In this document: positions 9,601 to 18,001 of the stretch, piece by piece
Layout of the letters: every line of letters begins with the position of its first letter
Position numbering within the stretch: the stretch's first letter is position 1
Assembly: GCF_039511225.1 (NCBI RefSeq)
Contig: NZ_CP154261.1
Location: forward strand, 3,038,001-3,102,000
Origin: Sphingobacterium multivorum
GTDB lineage: Bacteria; Bacteroidota; Bacteroidia; Sphingobacteriales; Sphingobacteriaceae
Direction of reading: 5' to 3'
Length of the DNA: 64,000 nt
The notes under the pieces: model-generated
What the model was told of the DNA's origin: nothing
Database searches by the model: none
The model's input: only the letters and a program-made list of their open reading frames with translations
Position numbers and translations under genes: made by a program

Positions 9601-9804
9601 CGCCCGTTCCAGCGGAATGATAACTGATTTAATCATCAACTCACCATTGGCTCCAGGATACTCGGCAGTGATGTTCACCTTCGGTGGCGATATTGACGGA
9701 AATTGTGTTACAGGAAGCTGTACCATCGAAAGCACACCCAAAAACACAATGATCAGTGATATCACGATCGAAAGTACTGGTCTATTTATAAAACGACTAA
9801 ACAT
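6640..9804 (-). CDS. RND efflux pump, HAE1 (AcrB) family
   Basis: The 1054-residue inner membrane pump exports hydrophobic and amphiphilic compounds using the proton gradient. Features of HAE1 transporters are clear: the N-terminus 'MFSRFINRPVLSIVISL', twelve predicted membrane helices, two large periplasmic loops, the proton-relay pair in TM4 (GVVVDDAIVV) and the TM10 lysine (LLGKNAVLIVEFA). Length is normal for the family. It lies between the adaptor (21-base gap) and the outer membrane factor (8-base overlap), the usual order for acrAB-oprM-like operons. No regulator gene is next to the operon. Substrates cannot be assigned. Confidence 0.96.
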   Translation of the reverse strand: MFSRFINRPVLSIVISLIIVFLGVLSMVQLPVTQFPSISPPKVNITAEYPGANGELMIKSVIIPLERAINGVPGMKYMASDAGNDGEASIQVVFNLGTDPNQASLNVQNRVASVVNKLPPIVVREGVKITREESNMLMYINLYSKDKELDGNFMYNYADMNIVSELRRVDGVGVANILGTRELAMRIWLKPDRMTAYKISAEEVMKALSEQSLEASPGKAGESSGMTSQSFEYVLKYPGRFTTTEGYGNIVLRAGENGEMLRLKDVAEIKFGSAMYDIYSTLNGKPSAAIVLKQSYGSNASQVIQDVKSKMKELKASFPKGLDYEISYDVSKFLDASMEKVVHTLLEAFVLVAIVVFLFLGDWRSTLIPTIAVPVSLVGSFLFMQFFGITINLITLFALVLAIGVVVDDAIVVIEAVHAKMEELHISAYKATKKAMHEISGAIVAITFLMAAVFIPVAFMSGPVGIFYRQFSITMATSIILSGVVALTLTPALCAIMLKNNHGKARKKSIIDKFLDSFNRLFDKMSNKYVYLLKGIVDKRIFTFLVLIGFCIGAYFLNNAVPAGFIPNEDQGMIYAIIQTPPGSTLERTNLAAQTLQKEAEDIDGVQSVSSLAGYEILTEGTGANTGTCLINLKSWEERKESSQEIIEQLEAAAKNIPGASIEFFQPPAVPGYGAAGGFELRLLDKAGSGDYKKMETVSKDFVRELNKRPELSSVFTFYSASFPQYMLHIDNDLAQQKGVTIDNALNTLSTLVGSNYETNFIKYDRQYKVMVQALPQYRALPEDILKLYVKNDKDEMVPFSAFMHMEKVYGLSEITRHNMYMASEISGSAAPGYSSGEAIQVINEVAAKTLPRGYGIDWAGISKDQVGRGNQAIYIFLICLGFVYLILSAQYESFIMPFAVLLSLPIGIFGAFLLLKLLGLENNIYAQVALVMLIGLLGKNAVLIVEFAAQRHSQGLSIIEAALDGAKVRFRPILMTSFAFIAGLIPLVMASGPGAIGNRTIGTAAAGGMLFGTVFGIVVIPGLYFIFGTIASKRKLIKHEDENPLTEELDNND

Positions 9805-9825
9805 AGTAATTTAACTGTAAGGGAT

Positions 9826-10908
9826 CTATTCTGTTTTTAACTTCAAATTTGAGATGGCGTCTTTAGGTTGCACAAAGCTGTAGCTGATTTTATCATCCTC
9901 TTTTGCTTTCTGAATACCATCCAACAAAAATTTATCATCTTTTTGAAGTCCGCTCGTTACCACATACAGATCTGGTAGGGAGTTACCAATGGTGATATGA
10001 CGGGCTTTTAATTTGCCCTCCTTATCGATTACATACACATATTTACGGTCCTGCATTTCGTATGTCGCTTTCTGTGGAATAATTAAAACCTGTTTCAGCG
10101 GAAAGTTCATCACCACCTTGCCGCTCTCGCCATGTTTTAATAGACGGTTTGGATTGGGAAATTTCGCTCTAAAAGCAATATTTCCCGTCTCACTGTTGAA
10201 CTCACTTTCTATGGTCTCCACAAGACCATTTTGAGCGAACAACTCATTATTGGCAAGCAACAAGCCGACATGAGTATCTCCACGTTTACTCACGTTAGTT
10301 TGATAACTTAAATATTCAGGTTCGGAGACATTGAAATAAACCAGCATCTCACTGTTGTCGGACAGACTTGTCAATAATTCACCTTCATCCACCAAACTTC
10401 CCAATTTCAATGGAATCCGATCAATGGTTCCGTCAAAAGGTGCCCTGATTTCTGTAAAGGAGAGATGTAATTTTGCAATCGCAGCCTCAGCTTTGGCTTG
10501 CTCAAGTTTTGCTTTAGCCATCGCGAGTTCATTGGGCGATACGACATTTTTATCGGCAAGCGTTTTTGTATTTTGAACTTCAATTTCTGCTACATTAACT
10601 TCTGCCGAAGATTTACGGTATTCGGCCTCATACATCTTCGGCATAATCCGAAAAAGTAATTGCCCTTTATGGACAAATTGTCCTTCATCTACGAAAATCT
10701 GCTCGAGATAGCCCTTCTCCTGAGCCCGAAGCTCAATATTTCGGAAAGACCTAATCTGGGAAACAAAGTCCTTACGGATAGTTGTGTCCATTTGCACCGG
10801 AGAGGTCGCTGTAAATTTCTCTTTTTCTTCCTTTTCTTCCTTTTTGGAAGTACACCCGATTTGGCATAAGGTAATAGCCAAAATAGCGAGCATAAATACT
10901 CTTTTCAT
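9826..10908 (-). CDS. RND efflux periplasmic adaptor (membrane fusion protein)
   Basis: The 360-residue lipoprotein (lipobox CQIGC, cleavage before C19) links the pump to the outer membrane channel. The lipoyl/barrel-sandwich halves are seen as 'AQEKGYLEQIFVDEGQFVHKGQLLF' split by an alpha-helical hairpin ('SAEVNVAEIEVQNTKTLADKN...KLEQAKAEAAIAKLHL') and 'IRAPFDGTIDRIPLKLGSLVDEGELLT', followed by the beta-barrel and membrane-proximal domains. It is the first gene of the operon. The hairpin is short, as in AcrA-like adaptors of Gram-negative pumps. The 178-base gap upstream shows no exact TAnnTTTG box to me. Confidence 0.95.
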   Translation of the reverse strand: MKRVFMLAILAITLCQIGCTSKKEEKEEKEKFTATSPVQMDTTIRKDFVSQIRSFRNIELRAQEKGYLEQIFVDEGQFVHKGQLLFRIMPKMYEAEYRKSSAEVNVAEIEVQNTKTLADKNVVSPNELAMAKAKLEQAKAEAAIAKLHLSFTEIRAPFDGTIDRIPLKLGSLVDEGELLTSLSDNSEMLVYFNVSEPEYLSYQTNVSKRGDTHVGLLLANNELFAQNGLVETIESEFNSETGNIAFRAKFPNPNRLLKHGESGKVVMNFPLKQVLIIPQKATYEMQDRKYVYVIDKEGKLKARHITIGNSLPDLYVVTSGLQKDDKFLLDGIQKAKEDDKISYSFVQPKDAISNLKLKTE

Positions 10909-11086
10909 TTGTAAGCGTCTAATTAAAAAAATAAGTTTGATTGTTTGTTGTCTTGGTTGGTGAAATGACCTCTACTTTGGTTTATGGTCGTTCCGACTTG
11001 TTCATAGATTGTACAAATCGATTACGACTAAGCAGAGCATCCCTTAGGATATCCACCAAAGCATATGAAATTTCGAAGGGTATATT

Positions 11087-11488
11087 TTAAATTCTCCAGT
11101 TTTGTTGAAGAACGTATCTTTGAGGGAAAAGATAGGCTATGAAATTGCAAAAAGGTATCTTCTTTGCAAATCGAAAAACGAAAACAAAAAGGACAATAGC
11201 AAAAAGTAGCAGCGCAACAAATTGGGATGTCACCTGCAAATCCTTGGTCAGTTGAAAATTTTCGGCATCAAATTCCTCGATAACTGGATTATCACTGTGA
11301 ATATTACCGTAAAATAGCGGATCGATGTGATCAACTGATGCGTCAATATACTGCTGTACATCAGCATGATTATGCTGATACATAAAACTAACAGTTGGTC
11401 GGTCGGATTCAATGAGCACGGCATGGCTATTACTGCTTCTGATAAATAAGAAGCATAGGAATAAGAATATGGTAACAACCGCTTTCAT
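11087..11488 (-). CDS. Hypothetical small membrane protein
   Basis: I do not recognise this 133-residue protein. It has an N-terminal signal or anchor segment (about residues 3-22), a His- and Asp-rich extracytoplasmic stretch (for example MYQHNHADVQQY and SVDHIDPLF), one further hydrophobic segment at about residues 88-108, and a short C-terminal tail ending QNWRI. It is not in an obvious operon: the efflux adaptor ends its upstream region 180 bases away and DUF763 lies 84 bases further along. The histidines may or may not bind metal. Confidence 0.55.
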   Translation of the reverse strand: MKAVVTIFLFLCFLFIRSSNSHAVLIESDRPTVSFMYQHNHADVQQYIDASVDHIDPLFYGNIHSDNPVIEEFDAENFQLTKDLQVTSQFVALLLFAIVLFVFVFRFAKKIPFCNFIAYLFPQRYVLQQNWRI

Positions 11489-11572
11489 TGCGGAGCAAAT
11501 ATACTAGCGTACAACTAATTTTAACGATCTTTAACACATTTTAACAAAACAATTACAATTCGTAGATTTCCG

Positions 11573-12787
11573 CTAGAAAAGTGACAATTGCAAACCACGA
11601 CCATTTGTTCTCAAGGGTTGTGCGTCTCCGAAGACTGTTCTTCCACCATATTTCCAAGAATCTCGCCGTTCTTCTGCTATAATTTGTTGAATATCAAATT
11701 GTGGCTGAAAATCTTTTTCGCTATCCAAGACAATCTGGTGCAACTTGTTAATCGATTTTAATTTTTCACCGTAACCCAGTTTAGATTTTTCAATGCCTTT
11801 TTGCAAAATTTGAATACTTTCATCGTAAATGGTTAAAGGAACAGGAAAAGGATGCCCATCTTTCCCGCCATGAGCAAAGGAAAATCGAGCCGGGTCATTG
11901 AACCGTGAAGGCGCACCGTGGATTACCTCACTGACTAAAGCCAATGACTGTAACGTACGGGGCCCAACTCCTTTTAAAAGCAATAAGTCTTCAAAATGGC
12001 TTGGTTGACTTTCTCGGGCCACGTACAACATTGCTCCTAGCCTCTTCAAGTCAACATCCGAAGCACGGACATCGTGATGGGATGGCATAATAAGTTTAGC
12101 GAAGTCTTGCATCACTTGAGTTGAATCCTCCGTTACTATCGTCATAATACCTGTTCTATTGGCCGCCGCTTCTGCAGCTGTCAAGTTGAGGATTATACCT
12201 TGTGAAGGACCACTGATACCCGCATGTGGTTCTTCAACAAACGATTTTACCTTTTCAGAATGCCAATGGTAACGACGGGCAGTTCCATCCTTTTCATGCA
12301 TACCTTGCTGCACGACCGACCAATTGCCATTATCCGTCACGATAAAATTGTGGAGATATAATTGGTAACCATCCTGAATAGCGGTGTTATCCACTTTAGC
12401 AACAAGCTTACTGCTGCGAATCAAGTCGTTGCCATCTAGTCCCATTTCGTTCGAAAGCCGAAGTAGTTCCTGTGGGGTCTGCATGGAGAGCTTGCCTTTA
12501 CCCCCACAGATATAAAGTCCCAACGACTTTGCATCTGGATTAATAGCGCGTTTTAATGCCCCCATAACAGCCGTTGTGATCCCTGAAGAATGCCAATCCA
12601 TGCCGAGAACAGCACCAAAGCTTTGAAACCAGCGGGGATCCGCCAGTCTTCTCAAAACCTCGTCTTTACCATAATCCATTAATATTACTTCAACAATGGA
12701 GCGACCTAGCAAAGCCATACGTTCGTAAAGCCACGCTGGTACTTTTCCATAGTGTAATGGGAGATCTGCGGTTCCGGATTGTTTCAT
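11573..12787 (-). CDS. DUF763 domain protein with helix-hairpin-helix segment
   Basis: The 404-residue protein matches the DUF763 family, which begins with a conserved 'SGTADLPLHxG...PxWLxERM' block, here at residues 4-24. Other family blocks are DWHSSGITTAVMGALK (64-79) and the glycine-rich 'YICGGKGK'. Residues 268-290 (LLLLKGVGPRTLQSLALV) read as a helix-hairpin-helix motif of the kind that binds DNA backbone in repair proteins. The family is known from archaea and scattered bacteria and has no established function that I know of; a role in DNA binding or processing is inference. The gene appears to stand alone. Confidence 0.8.
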   Translation of the reverse strand: MKQSGTADLPLHYGKVPAWLYERMALLGRSIVEVILMDYGKDEVLRRLADPRWFQSFGAVLGMDWHSSGITTAVMGALKRAINPDAKSLGLYICGGKGKLSMQTPQELLRLSNEMGLDGNDLIRSSKLVAKVDNTAIQDGYQLYLHNFIVTDNGNWSVVQQGMHEKDGTARRYHWHSEKVKSFVEEPHAGISGPSQGIILNLTAAEAAANRTGIMTIVTEDSTQVMQDFAKLIMPSHHDVRASDVDLKRLGAMLYVARESQPSHFEDLLLLKGVGPRTLQSLALVSEVIHGAPSRFNDPARFSFAHGGKDGHPFPVPLTIYDESIQILQKGIEKSKLGYGEKLKSINKLHQIVLDSEKDFQPQFDIQQIIAEERRDSWKYGGRTVFGDAQPLRTNGRGLQLSLF

Positions 12788-12830
12788 TTTAAACTAAATA
12801 TATTAGCACAAATCTATCTCTTTTTTAGAT

Positions 12831-12871
12831 AAAATAAAAACGGCTAGATAGCTTCTAGCCGTTTTTATTTT
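12831..12871. terminator. Symmetrical terminator hairpin after the lipoprotein gene
   Basis: An 18-bp stem: AAAATAAAAACGGCTAGA pairs with its exact complement around the loop TAGCT. The A/T flanks would support termination on either strand; it lies downstream of the minus-strand lipoprotein gene that ends at 12946. Confidence 0.88.
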
Positions 12872-12945
12872 ATGATCAATCTATACACTACATCTGAGCA
12901 TATAACTTAGGGCGCATCGAAGTAGCGGCACAAGTCACAGCTTCA

Positions 12946-13596
12946 CTATTTACCGGTCAACGCTGACAATAATCCAGCCCGGAACGAAGGATCTTTCTCC
13001 GAAAATTCAACCGAATGCTTATAGGTGTCTACATTAAAGAAGAGCTCCGCTGGAGCAGCTTTTTTATTGTCCAAAAATAGTTTAAAGCTGTACGCTGTTT
13101 TTTTGGACAAATCAGCATTCACCTTATTGGATGAAAACACATTCGGAAGAATTACATCTTTTGTAAAAGAGTCTGTAGTAGTTATTTGAAATAAATCACC
13201 TAATGCTTTAATTAAATTGTCAGACTGTTGACCCGACGACGAGATTCTAATCTTACCTTTGGTAAAGCCGACTTCATCACTCGGTTGGCCATCTATTATA
13301 CCCGCGGGTATAAAATCTACAACCTCGAACTTCGCTCCTACAGTATCCTGTTTGTAAAGAGATTTTGTGATATAAATACGGCTTGAATCCGTTTTAATTT
13401 CATCTGTAATACGTAGAAAAAAGTTCTTCTTTTCTGCGCCCGGTGAACCATTCGTAAATTGTTCGATTTTTACACCTTCAATTTTGTTCATCGTTGTTGT
13501 ATCACTTCCATCAGTTTTCTTTTGATTGGAATTTCCGCAACTAGCCATCAGCACCGTAGCGGTCGCAAGAAATGCTATAGATTGAATCTTGTACAT
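12946..13596 (-). CDS. Hypothetical lipoprotein
   Basis: The 216-residue product has a lipoprotein signal (lipobox VLMASC, Cys at residue 20) followed by a low-complexity polar linker and a globular part with no motif I recognise. The N-terminal half repeats the theme of beta strands with Lys/Asp/Ser, such as 'FFLRITDEIKTDSSRIYITK'. It is flanked downstream by a strong terminator and separated from the YdiJ-type gene upstream by 93 bases, so it may have its own promoter. Function unknown. Confidence 0.65.
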   Translation of the reverse strand: MYKIQSIAFLATATVLMASCGNSNQKKTDGSDTTTMNKIEGVKIEQFTNGSPGAEKKNFFLRITDEIKTDSSRIYITKSLYKQDTVGAKFEVVDFIPAGIIDGQPSDEVGFTKGKIRISSSGQQSDNLIKALGDLFQITTTDSFTKDVILPNVFSSNKVNADLSKKTAYSFKLFLDNKKAAPAELFFNVDTYKHSVEFSEKDPSFRAGLLSALTGK

Positions 13597-13689
13597 ATTG
13601 AATTGTTTGTTATCAGTTATTAATGAATATTGCTCTTATAATATTACCATTATTACTGATAACAAACAACTATTAGCAATGTTTTTATT

Positions 13690-16611
13690 TTATTTCAATA
13701 AAGCATCGTACAAAATTTCCACGGGATGATAGGATTTTCGGCCCACACCATCTTTAATCTGATGCCTACAGGAGGTACCCGCTGCGGCAATTAAAGTACC
13801 AGATTCTGTTTCGCGTATGGTTGGCAATAAAACCAATTCGGCTACTTTCATCGAAATATCATAATGCTCAGCCTCATAACCAAATGACCCTGCCATACCA
13901 CAACAACCCGAAGGAATTGTTTCTACGCTAAAGTTCGTCGGAAATGATAGGACCTGTTCCGTAACAGTAACGAGATGAAAAGCCTTTTGATAACAGTGGC
14001 CATGAAGCTTTATCTTTTTCGTTTCCGAGGTAAACTGTTCGGAATGAATACGCCCCGCTTTCATTTCATTCAACAGAAATTCGTCAATCATCAGCGCGTT
14101 TTTGGCTATTTTTTGCGCGTCAACACGTAAATCATCATCGACTAAACTTAAATACTCATCGCGAAATGTAATTATCCCTGAGGGTTCGACGCCTAAAAGT
14201 GGCGTATCATCCGTAATTAGTCCCTTTAAGAAATGGATATTTTGATTCGCAATCTCCTTTGCTTTTTTCACAAAGCCTTTAGAAAGATAAGTCCGCCCGC
14301 TTTGCACATGTTTTGGAATGACTACTTCATACCCCAAGGCAGTCAGTAACTTATATGCGGTAATGCCTATCTCGGCATCATTATATTCGGTAAACTCATC
14401 CGAAAAAAGGTAAACCCGACGCTTACTATCACTTGCCATTGCTTGTTTCTTTACCCATTGGGTTAAAGTCGTTCCATTGACTGTAGGTAAGGAACGTTTT
14501 GGCGCAAATCCTACCGTTTTTTTGACTATCCCTGACAAGAAATCATTTTTGACCACAAAATTATAGATTGGTGCAACCCAAGATCCGAGTTTCTGAGACT
14601 GGGTGAAATTAGCGATTAATTTTGTTCGAAACCCTGCGCCATGCTCATCATAATAGTGCTGTAAAAATTCTGCTTTCATTTTGGCTACATCCACACTCGA
14701 AGGACATTCCGTTTTACAGCCTTTGCAGCTTAAGCAAAGGTCCATAACTTCCTTGATCTCCTCATGATCGAAACGATTTTTCTTTGTGGAATTCGTTAAA
14801 AACTGACGCAACATATTTGCCCGCGCCCGTGTCGTATCTTTTTCATCGCGCGTAGCCATGAATGAAGGGCACATTGTTCCACCAGTAATTTCAGTCTTTC
14901 GGCAATCTCCCGAACCAGAACACTTTTCTGCCAACCGAAGAATAGACTCATCTTTAGAAAAATCGAAATAGGTCTTTATTTCTGTTCGGTTGCTATCGTT
15001 GTCATAACGTAAATGAGCATCCATTGGCGGCGTATTGACAATTTTATTTGCATTAAAAACGCCCTGTGGATCAAAGATGTATTTTACATCTTCAAGCAAT
15101 TTGTAAACTTTTTCACCAAGCACTTTGCCGATAAATTCGCCACGCAGACGACCATCACCGTGCTCACCACTCAGTGAACCGTTATATTTTAACACAAGAT
15201 CGCTGGTTTTTTCGAGGATTGAACGAAATGTACGCTTCCCTGCTGCTGTTTTCAAATTCACGAACGGTTCAATATGCAGTTCCCCGGCTCCCGCATGCGC
15301 ATAATAGGATGCATGCACCCCTTCTTCCACCAAAAGATTTTGAATATCACGCACATAATCAGGTAGATCTTCAGGCGACACCGCGCAATCTTCAATCAAA
15401 TTTACAGGTTGACTGTCACCTGGCAAATTGCGAATTAGCCCCAGTCCTGCCTTGCGCACATCCCAAACTAAATTCGTCTGTTCAATACCGGTAATATATG
15501 GATAGGCATATCCTAAGCCACGAGCAATTAGATCTGCTTTCAATGCCATCGCTTTTGCCTCTGTTTCGGCAGCTGTATGCCCCCTAAACTCAACGATCAA
15601 CAGCGCTTGTGGATCGCCTTCTATAAAAAAACGGTTATACTTATAAGTTGGATGCCCAACCGTAAAATCCATGATGTATTTATCTACCAATTCGGATGCT
15701 TCCGGCTTGTGCCCTAAGGCTACTACATTACCATACATACACTCCACCATATCCGCAAAATGAACACAAAGTAAGCCTAGTTCCTGCGGTGGTAAGGGCA
15801 TCAGTTTGAGTTTCGCTTCTGTAACAATAGCCAGCGTTCCTTCGGACCCTGCCAACAAATTACACATATTGAAAGGTGTCGAGCGATCGGCAAGGATATC
15901 CAAAGCATAACCGGTATTTCTGCGCGTGATAGATCGTTTTGGATAGCCCGCTTCAATGGCGCTTAAATGCTCGGGGTCTGTCAATAATGCATTCATATTA
16001 CGGTAGATATCCCCCTCACGACCAGCTAATAATAATTTCTTAAAATAGGCTGCTTCATCAACTGCTTCAAAGGTCACTTCAGAACAGTCGTCCAAAAGTA
16101 CATTGGCCGAAATCAAATTGTGTCGTGTATCGCCCCAAACAATCGAATGCAGACCCGAAGAGTTATTGCCAATCATTCCACCTACCATCGCACGGCTTGC
16201 AGTCGAAGTTTCAGGGCCAAACATCAGTCCGAACGGTTTAAGATAATTATTCAAGTCGTCACGGATCACACCAGGTTGTACCCGAACCCACTGCTCGTCG
16301 ACATTAAGTTCAAGTATATGGTTAAAATGACGAGAAATATCCATGATAATGCCATTGCCTACTACCTGACCAGCTAAAGAAGTGCCGGCGGTGCGTGGTA
16401 TGATTGTGACACCGTTGTGCCGCGCAAAATCAATTAATTTTTTGATATCATCATGATCGACGGGTATGGCTACGGCCAAGGGTTTTTCTTGATAAACAGA
16501 CGCATCTGTCGAATAGGCAAGCAACATCGTTTGGTCCTTCGTTTCATGGGTATAATAGAGCTCCCCTTTGAGTTGAGACGCTAATAAGGCTAATTGATTC
16601 TGATCTTTCAC
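13690..16611 (-). CDS. FAD/Fe-S 2-hydroxyacid dehydrogenase (YdiJ / D-2-hydroxyglutarate dehydrogenase type)
   Basis: The 973-residue enzyme combines an N-terminal FAD-binding domain (PRTAGTSLAGQVVG and MIGNNSSGLHS, about residues 50-170), an FAD-linked oxidase C-terminal domain (GEHGDGRLRGEF, about 480), a ferredoxin-like cluster region (CLSCKGCKTECPSSVDV, about 630) and C-terminal CCG-type cysteine-rich parts (GHCYQKAF and SGCCGMAGSFG). This order is that of YdiJ, shown in E. coli to oxidise D-2-hydroxyglutarate; D-lactate or a related acid is also possible. Translation probably starts at GTG 16611, because no ATG fits before the conserved N-terminus. It is not in an operon. Confidence 0.88.
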   Translation of the reverse strand: MKDQNQLALLASQLKGELYYTHETKDQTMLLAYSTDASVYQEKPLAVAIPVDHDDIKKLIDFARHNGVTIIPRTAGTSLAGQVVGNGIIMDISRHFNHILELNVDEQWVRVQPGVIRDDLNNYLKPFGLMFGPETSTASRAMVGGMIGNNSSGLHSIVWGDTRHNLISANVLLDDCSEVTFEAVDEAAYFKKLLLAGREGDIYRNMNALLTDPEHLSAIEAGYPKRSITRRNTGYALDILADRSTPFNMCNLLAGSEGTLAIVTEAKLKLMPLPPQELGLLCVHFADMVECMYGNVVALGHKPEASELVDKYIMDFTVGHPTYKYNRFFIEGDPQALLIVEFRGHTAAETEAKAMALKADLIARGLGYAYPYITGIEQTNLVWDVRKAGLGLIRNLPGDSQPVNLIEDCAVSPEDLPDYVRDIQNLLVEEGVHASYYAHAGAGELHIEPFVNLKTAAGKRTFRSILEKTSDLVLKYNGSLSGEHGDGRLRGEFIGKVLGEKVYKLLEDVKYIFDPQGVFNANKIVNTPPMDAHLRYDNDSNRTEIKTYFDFSKDESILRLAEKCSGSGDCRKTEITGGTMCPSFMATRDEKDTTRARANMLRQFLTNSTKKNRFDHEEIKEVMDLCLSCKGCKTECPSSVDVAKMKAEFLQHYYDEHGAGFRTKLIANFTQSQKLGSWVAPIYNFVVKNDFLSGIVKKTVGFAPKRSLPTVNGTTLTQWVKKQAMASDSKRRVYLFSDEFTEYNDAEIGITAYKLLTALGYEVVIPKHVQSGRTYLSKGFVKKAKEIANQNIHFLKGLITDDTPLLGVEPSGIITFRDEYLSLVDDDLRVDAQKIAKNALMIDEFLLNEMKAGRIHSEQFTSETKKIKLHGHCYQKAFHLVTVTEQVLSFPTNFSVETIPSGCCGMAGSFGYEAEHYDISMKVAELVLLPTIRETESGTLIAAAGTSCRHQIKDGVGRKSYHPVEILYDALLK

Positions 16612-16822
16612 TTAATCTACATTTATGTATGAAACAAATTTAGTCAAATTTATGCATCGGAAAAAGAGAAGATTGCAAGAAACACCCAAATCAAAAACAA
16701 AAAACGCATAAAAACGCAAAATCAAACAAATTACCATAAAAGCCAATTTTATTTCGTTCCTTCAAACAATGCATGTATTTTTGTGGCGCTACATCATTTA
16801 AATTAACGATTCATATCCTTAT

Positions 16823-17326
16823 ATGCGTAATCTATTCCTTCGCTATACGCTGCATTCTGATTTTATTATATACACCATCCGGGTATTGATTGGCTTCCTT
16901 ATAGGTTATCCCCTTTTCGTATCCTTCCCCCAATATTCGGTTTCCTGGACACTAATTTCCATTATATTGGTCATTTCACCGCAAGAGAATGAGTCGAAAA
17001 AAATAGCCATCGACCGGGCTAAATCCAACTTTATAGGATCAGCAATTGGTCTCAGTCTATATTTCGTTCCCATTTCGCAACTCTATGCCATGATTATCGG
17101 TATTGTTGCGTCATTGATTACATGCAAGCTACTCAATATTATGGCTGTGGCACGGACTTCTATGGTTGCGTTAATTATCGTCTACCTTCATGAACAGCAA
17201 AGTCGCTCCTACTTCGCCGCTTTGGATCGCTTTGGCTGTGTGTGCTTAGGTTGTCTGATTGGATTGGGCGTCATCCTGTCAACGAGTAATATTATTCTGA
17301 AATTAAGAAAAAGGTACAATTGTTGA
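16823..17326 (+). CDS. FUSC-like membrane protein
   Basis: The 167-residue protein has about five hydrophobic segments and resembles the short N-terminal membrane part of FUSC / aromatic acid exporter-like proteins: 'TIRVLIGFLIGYPLF', then a conserved transition 'ISPQENESKKIAIDRAKSNFIGSAIGL', where a helix with charged residues packs between TM pairs. Full FUSC proteins are much longer and carry a cytoplasmic domain that is missing here. A near-promoter box TATTTTTG lies at 16776-16783. The 183 bases to the Lrp gene carry no further gene. Transport function is inferred only. Confidence 0.65.
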   Translation: MRNLFLRYTLHSDFIIYTIRVLIGFLIGYPLFVSFPQYSVSWTLISIILVISPQENESKKIAIDRAKSNFIGSAIGLSLYFVPISQLYAMIIGIVASLITCKLLNIMAVARTSMVALIIVYLHEQQSRSYFAALDRFGCVCLGCLIGLGVILSTSNIILKLRKRYNC

Positions 17327-17471
17327 GTTATACGCCTAACCTCTCTAAAGGCAATACACTTACCTTCAGTACCATAGCCCAACTGGTCAAGATTTCTTTC
17401 TGATAAATAAGAATAAAATTCACGCGAATTTCTATTTACTCAGAATTATATTCAGAATTTTATATGCAATT

Positions 17472-17501
17472 TTGAATTTTATACTTTTTTACCTATCTTT
17501 G
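17472..17501 (+). promoter_or_regulatory. Bacteroidota promoter for the lrp-eamA operon
   Basis: TTG (17472-17474), a 19-base spacer and an exact TATCTTTG (17494-17501), with the ATG nine bases on at 17510. This is the best consensus promoter in the window; it leaves a very short leader. Confidence 0.75.
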
Positions 17502-17509
17502 CAGTCGAA

Positions 17510-17983
17510 ATGACAAAAGTAGAATATAATTTAGACCAGGTCGACTATAAAATCTTGCGCTTAATGCAGGATAATGGACGGATCAACAATGCTGACATCG
17601 CAAGAGAATTAGGCATGGCACCATCGGCAATCCTCGAGCGCGTAAAGAAGCTTGAACAAAAAGATGTGATTTTAAAGTATAGTGCCAAGATCAATCCTGC
17701 CGCGGTCGATCAGAAACTTTTATCGTTTATTTTTATCAAAGCCAATGATATTATTGGCGAACAGGGTGTAGGGTTGGCACTTGCGGAAATCCCTGAAGTT
17801 CAAGAGGTACACGACATTGCAGGTGATGACGGTTATCTTATTAAAGTAAGAACTGCGGATTCTACAGGTTTAGTGGATCTCATGCGAAATACCTTAAGTA
17901 AAGTGGAAGGTATTATTTCAACGCGTACAACAATTGTACTTCAGACGGTCAAGGAAGATCAGCAGGTTGTTATACCCGAGTAA
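17510..17983 (+). CDS. Lrp/AsnC family transcriptional regulator
   Basis: The 157-residue protein has the family's N-terminal winged helix-turn-helix (DYKILRLMQDNGRINNADIA then 'LGMAPSAILERVKKLEQKDVI', residues about 8-50) and a C-terminal RAM ligand-binding domain (residues about 65-145, with the 'EVQEVHDIAGDDGYLIKV' strand-turn). Such regulators sense amino acids and often control a neighbouring exporter. It is 18 bases upstream of an EamA transporter, and a strong ribosome binding site lies in the gap, so the pair is an operon and the transporter is a likely target. Confidence 0.93.
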   Translation: MTKVEYNLDQVDYKILRLMQDNGRINNADIARELGMAPSAILERVKKLEQKDVILKYSAKINPAAVDQKLLSFIFIKANDIIGEQGVGLALAEIPEVQEVHDIAGDDGYLIKVRTADSTGLVDLMRNTLSKVEGIISTRTTIVLQTVKEDQQVVIPE

Positions 17984-17986
17984 TAG

Positions 17987-17994
17987 AAAGGAGG
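17987..17994 (+). promoter_or_regulatory. Strong Shine-Dalgarno site for the eamA gene
   Basis: AAAGGAGG, seven bases before ATG 18002. Such strong sites are uncommon in this genome and fix the start of the downstream gene. Confidence 0.8.
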
Positions 17995-18001
17995 TTTAAT
18001 C

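Noticed and set aside
10909..11086. Regulator gene for the efflux operon
   Set aside because: The region upstream of the adaptor gene contains no regulator and no exact promoter box that I could defend.
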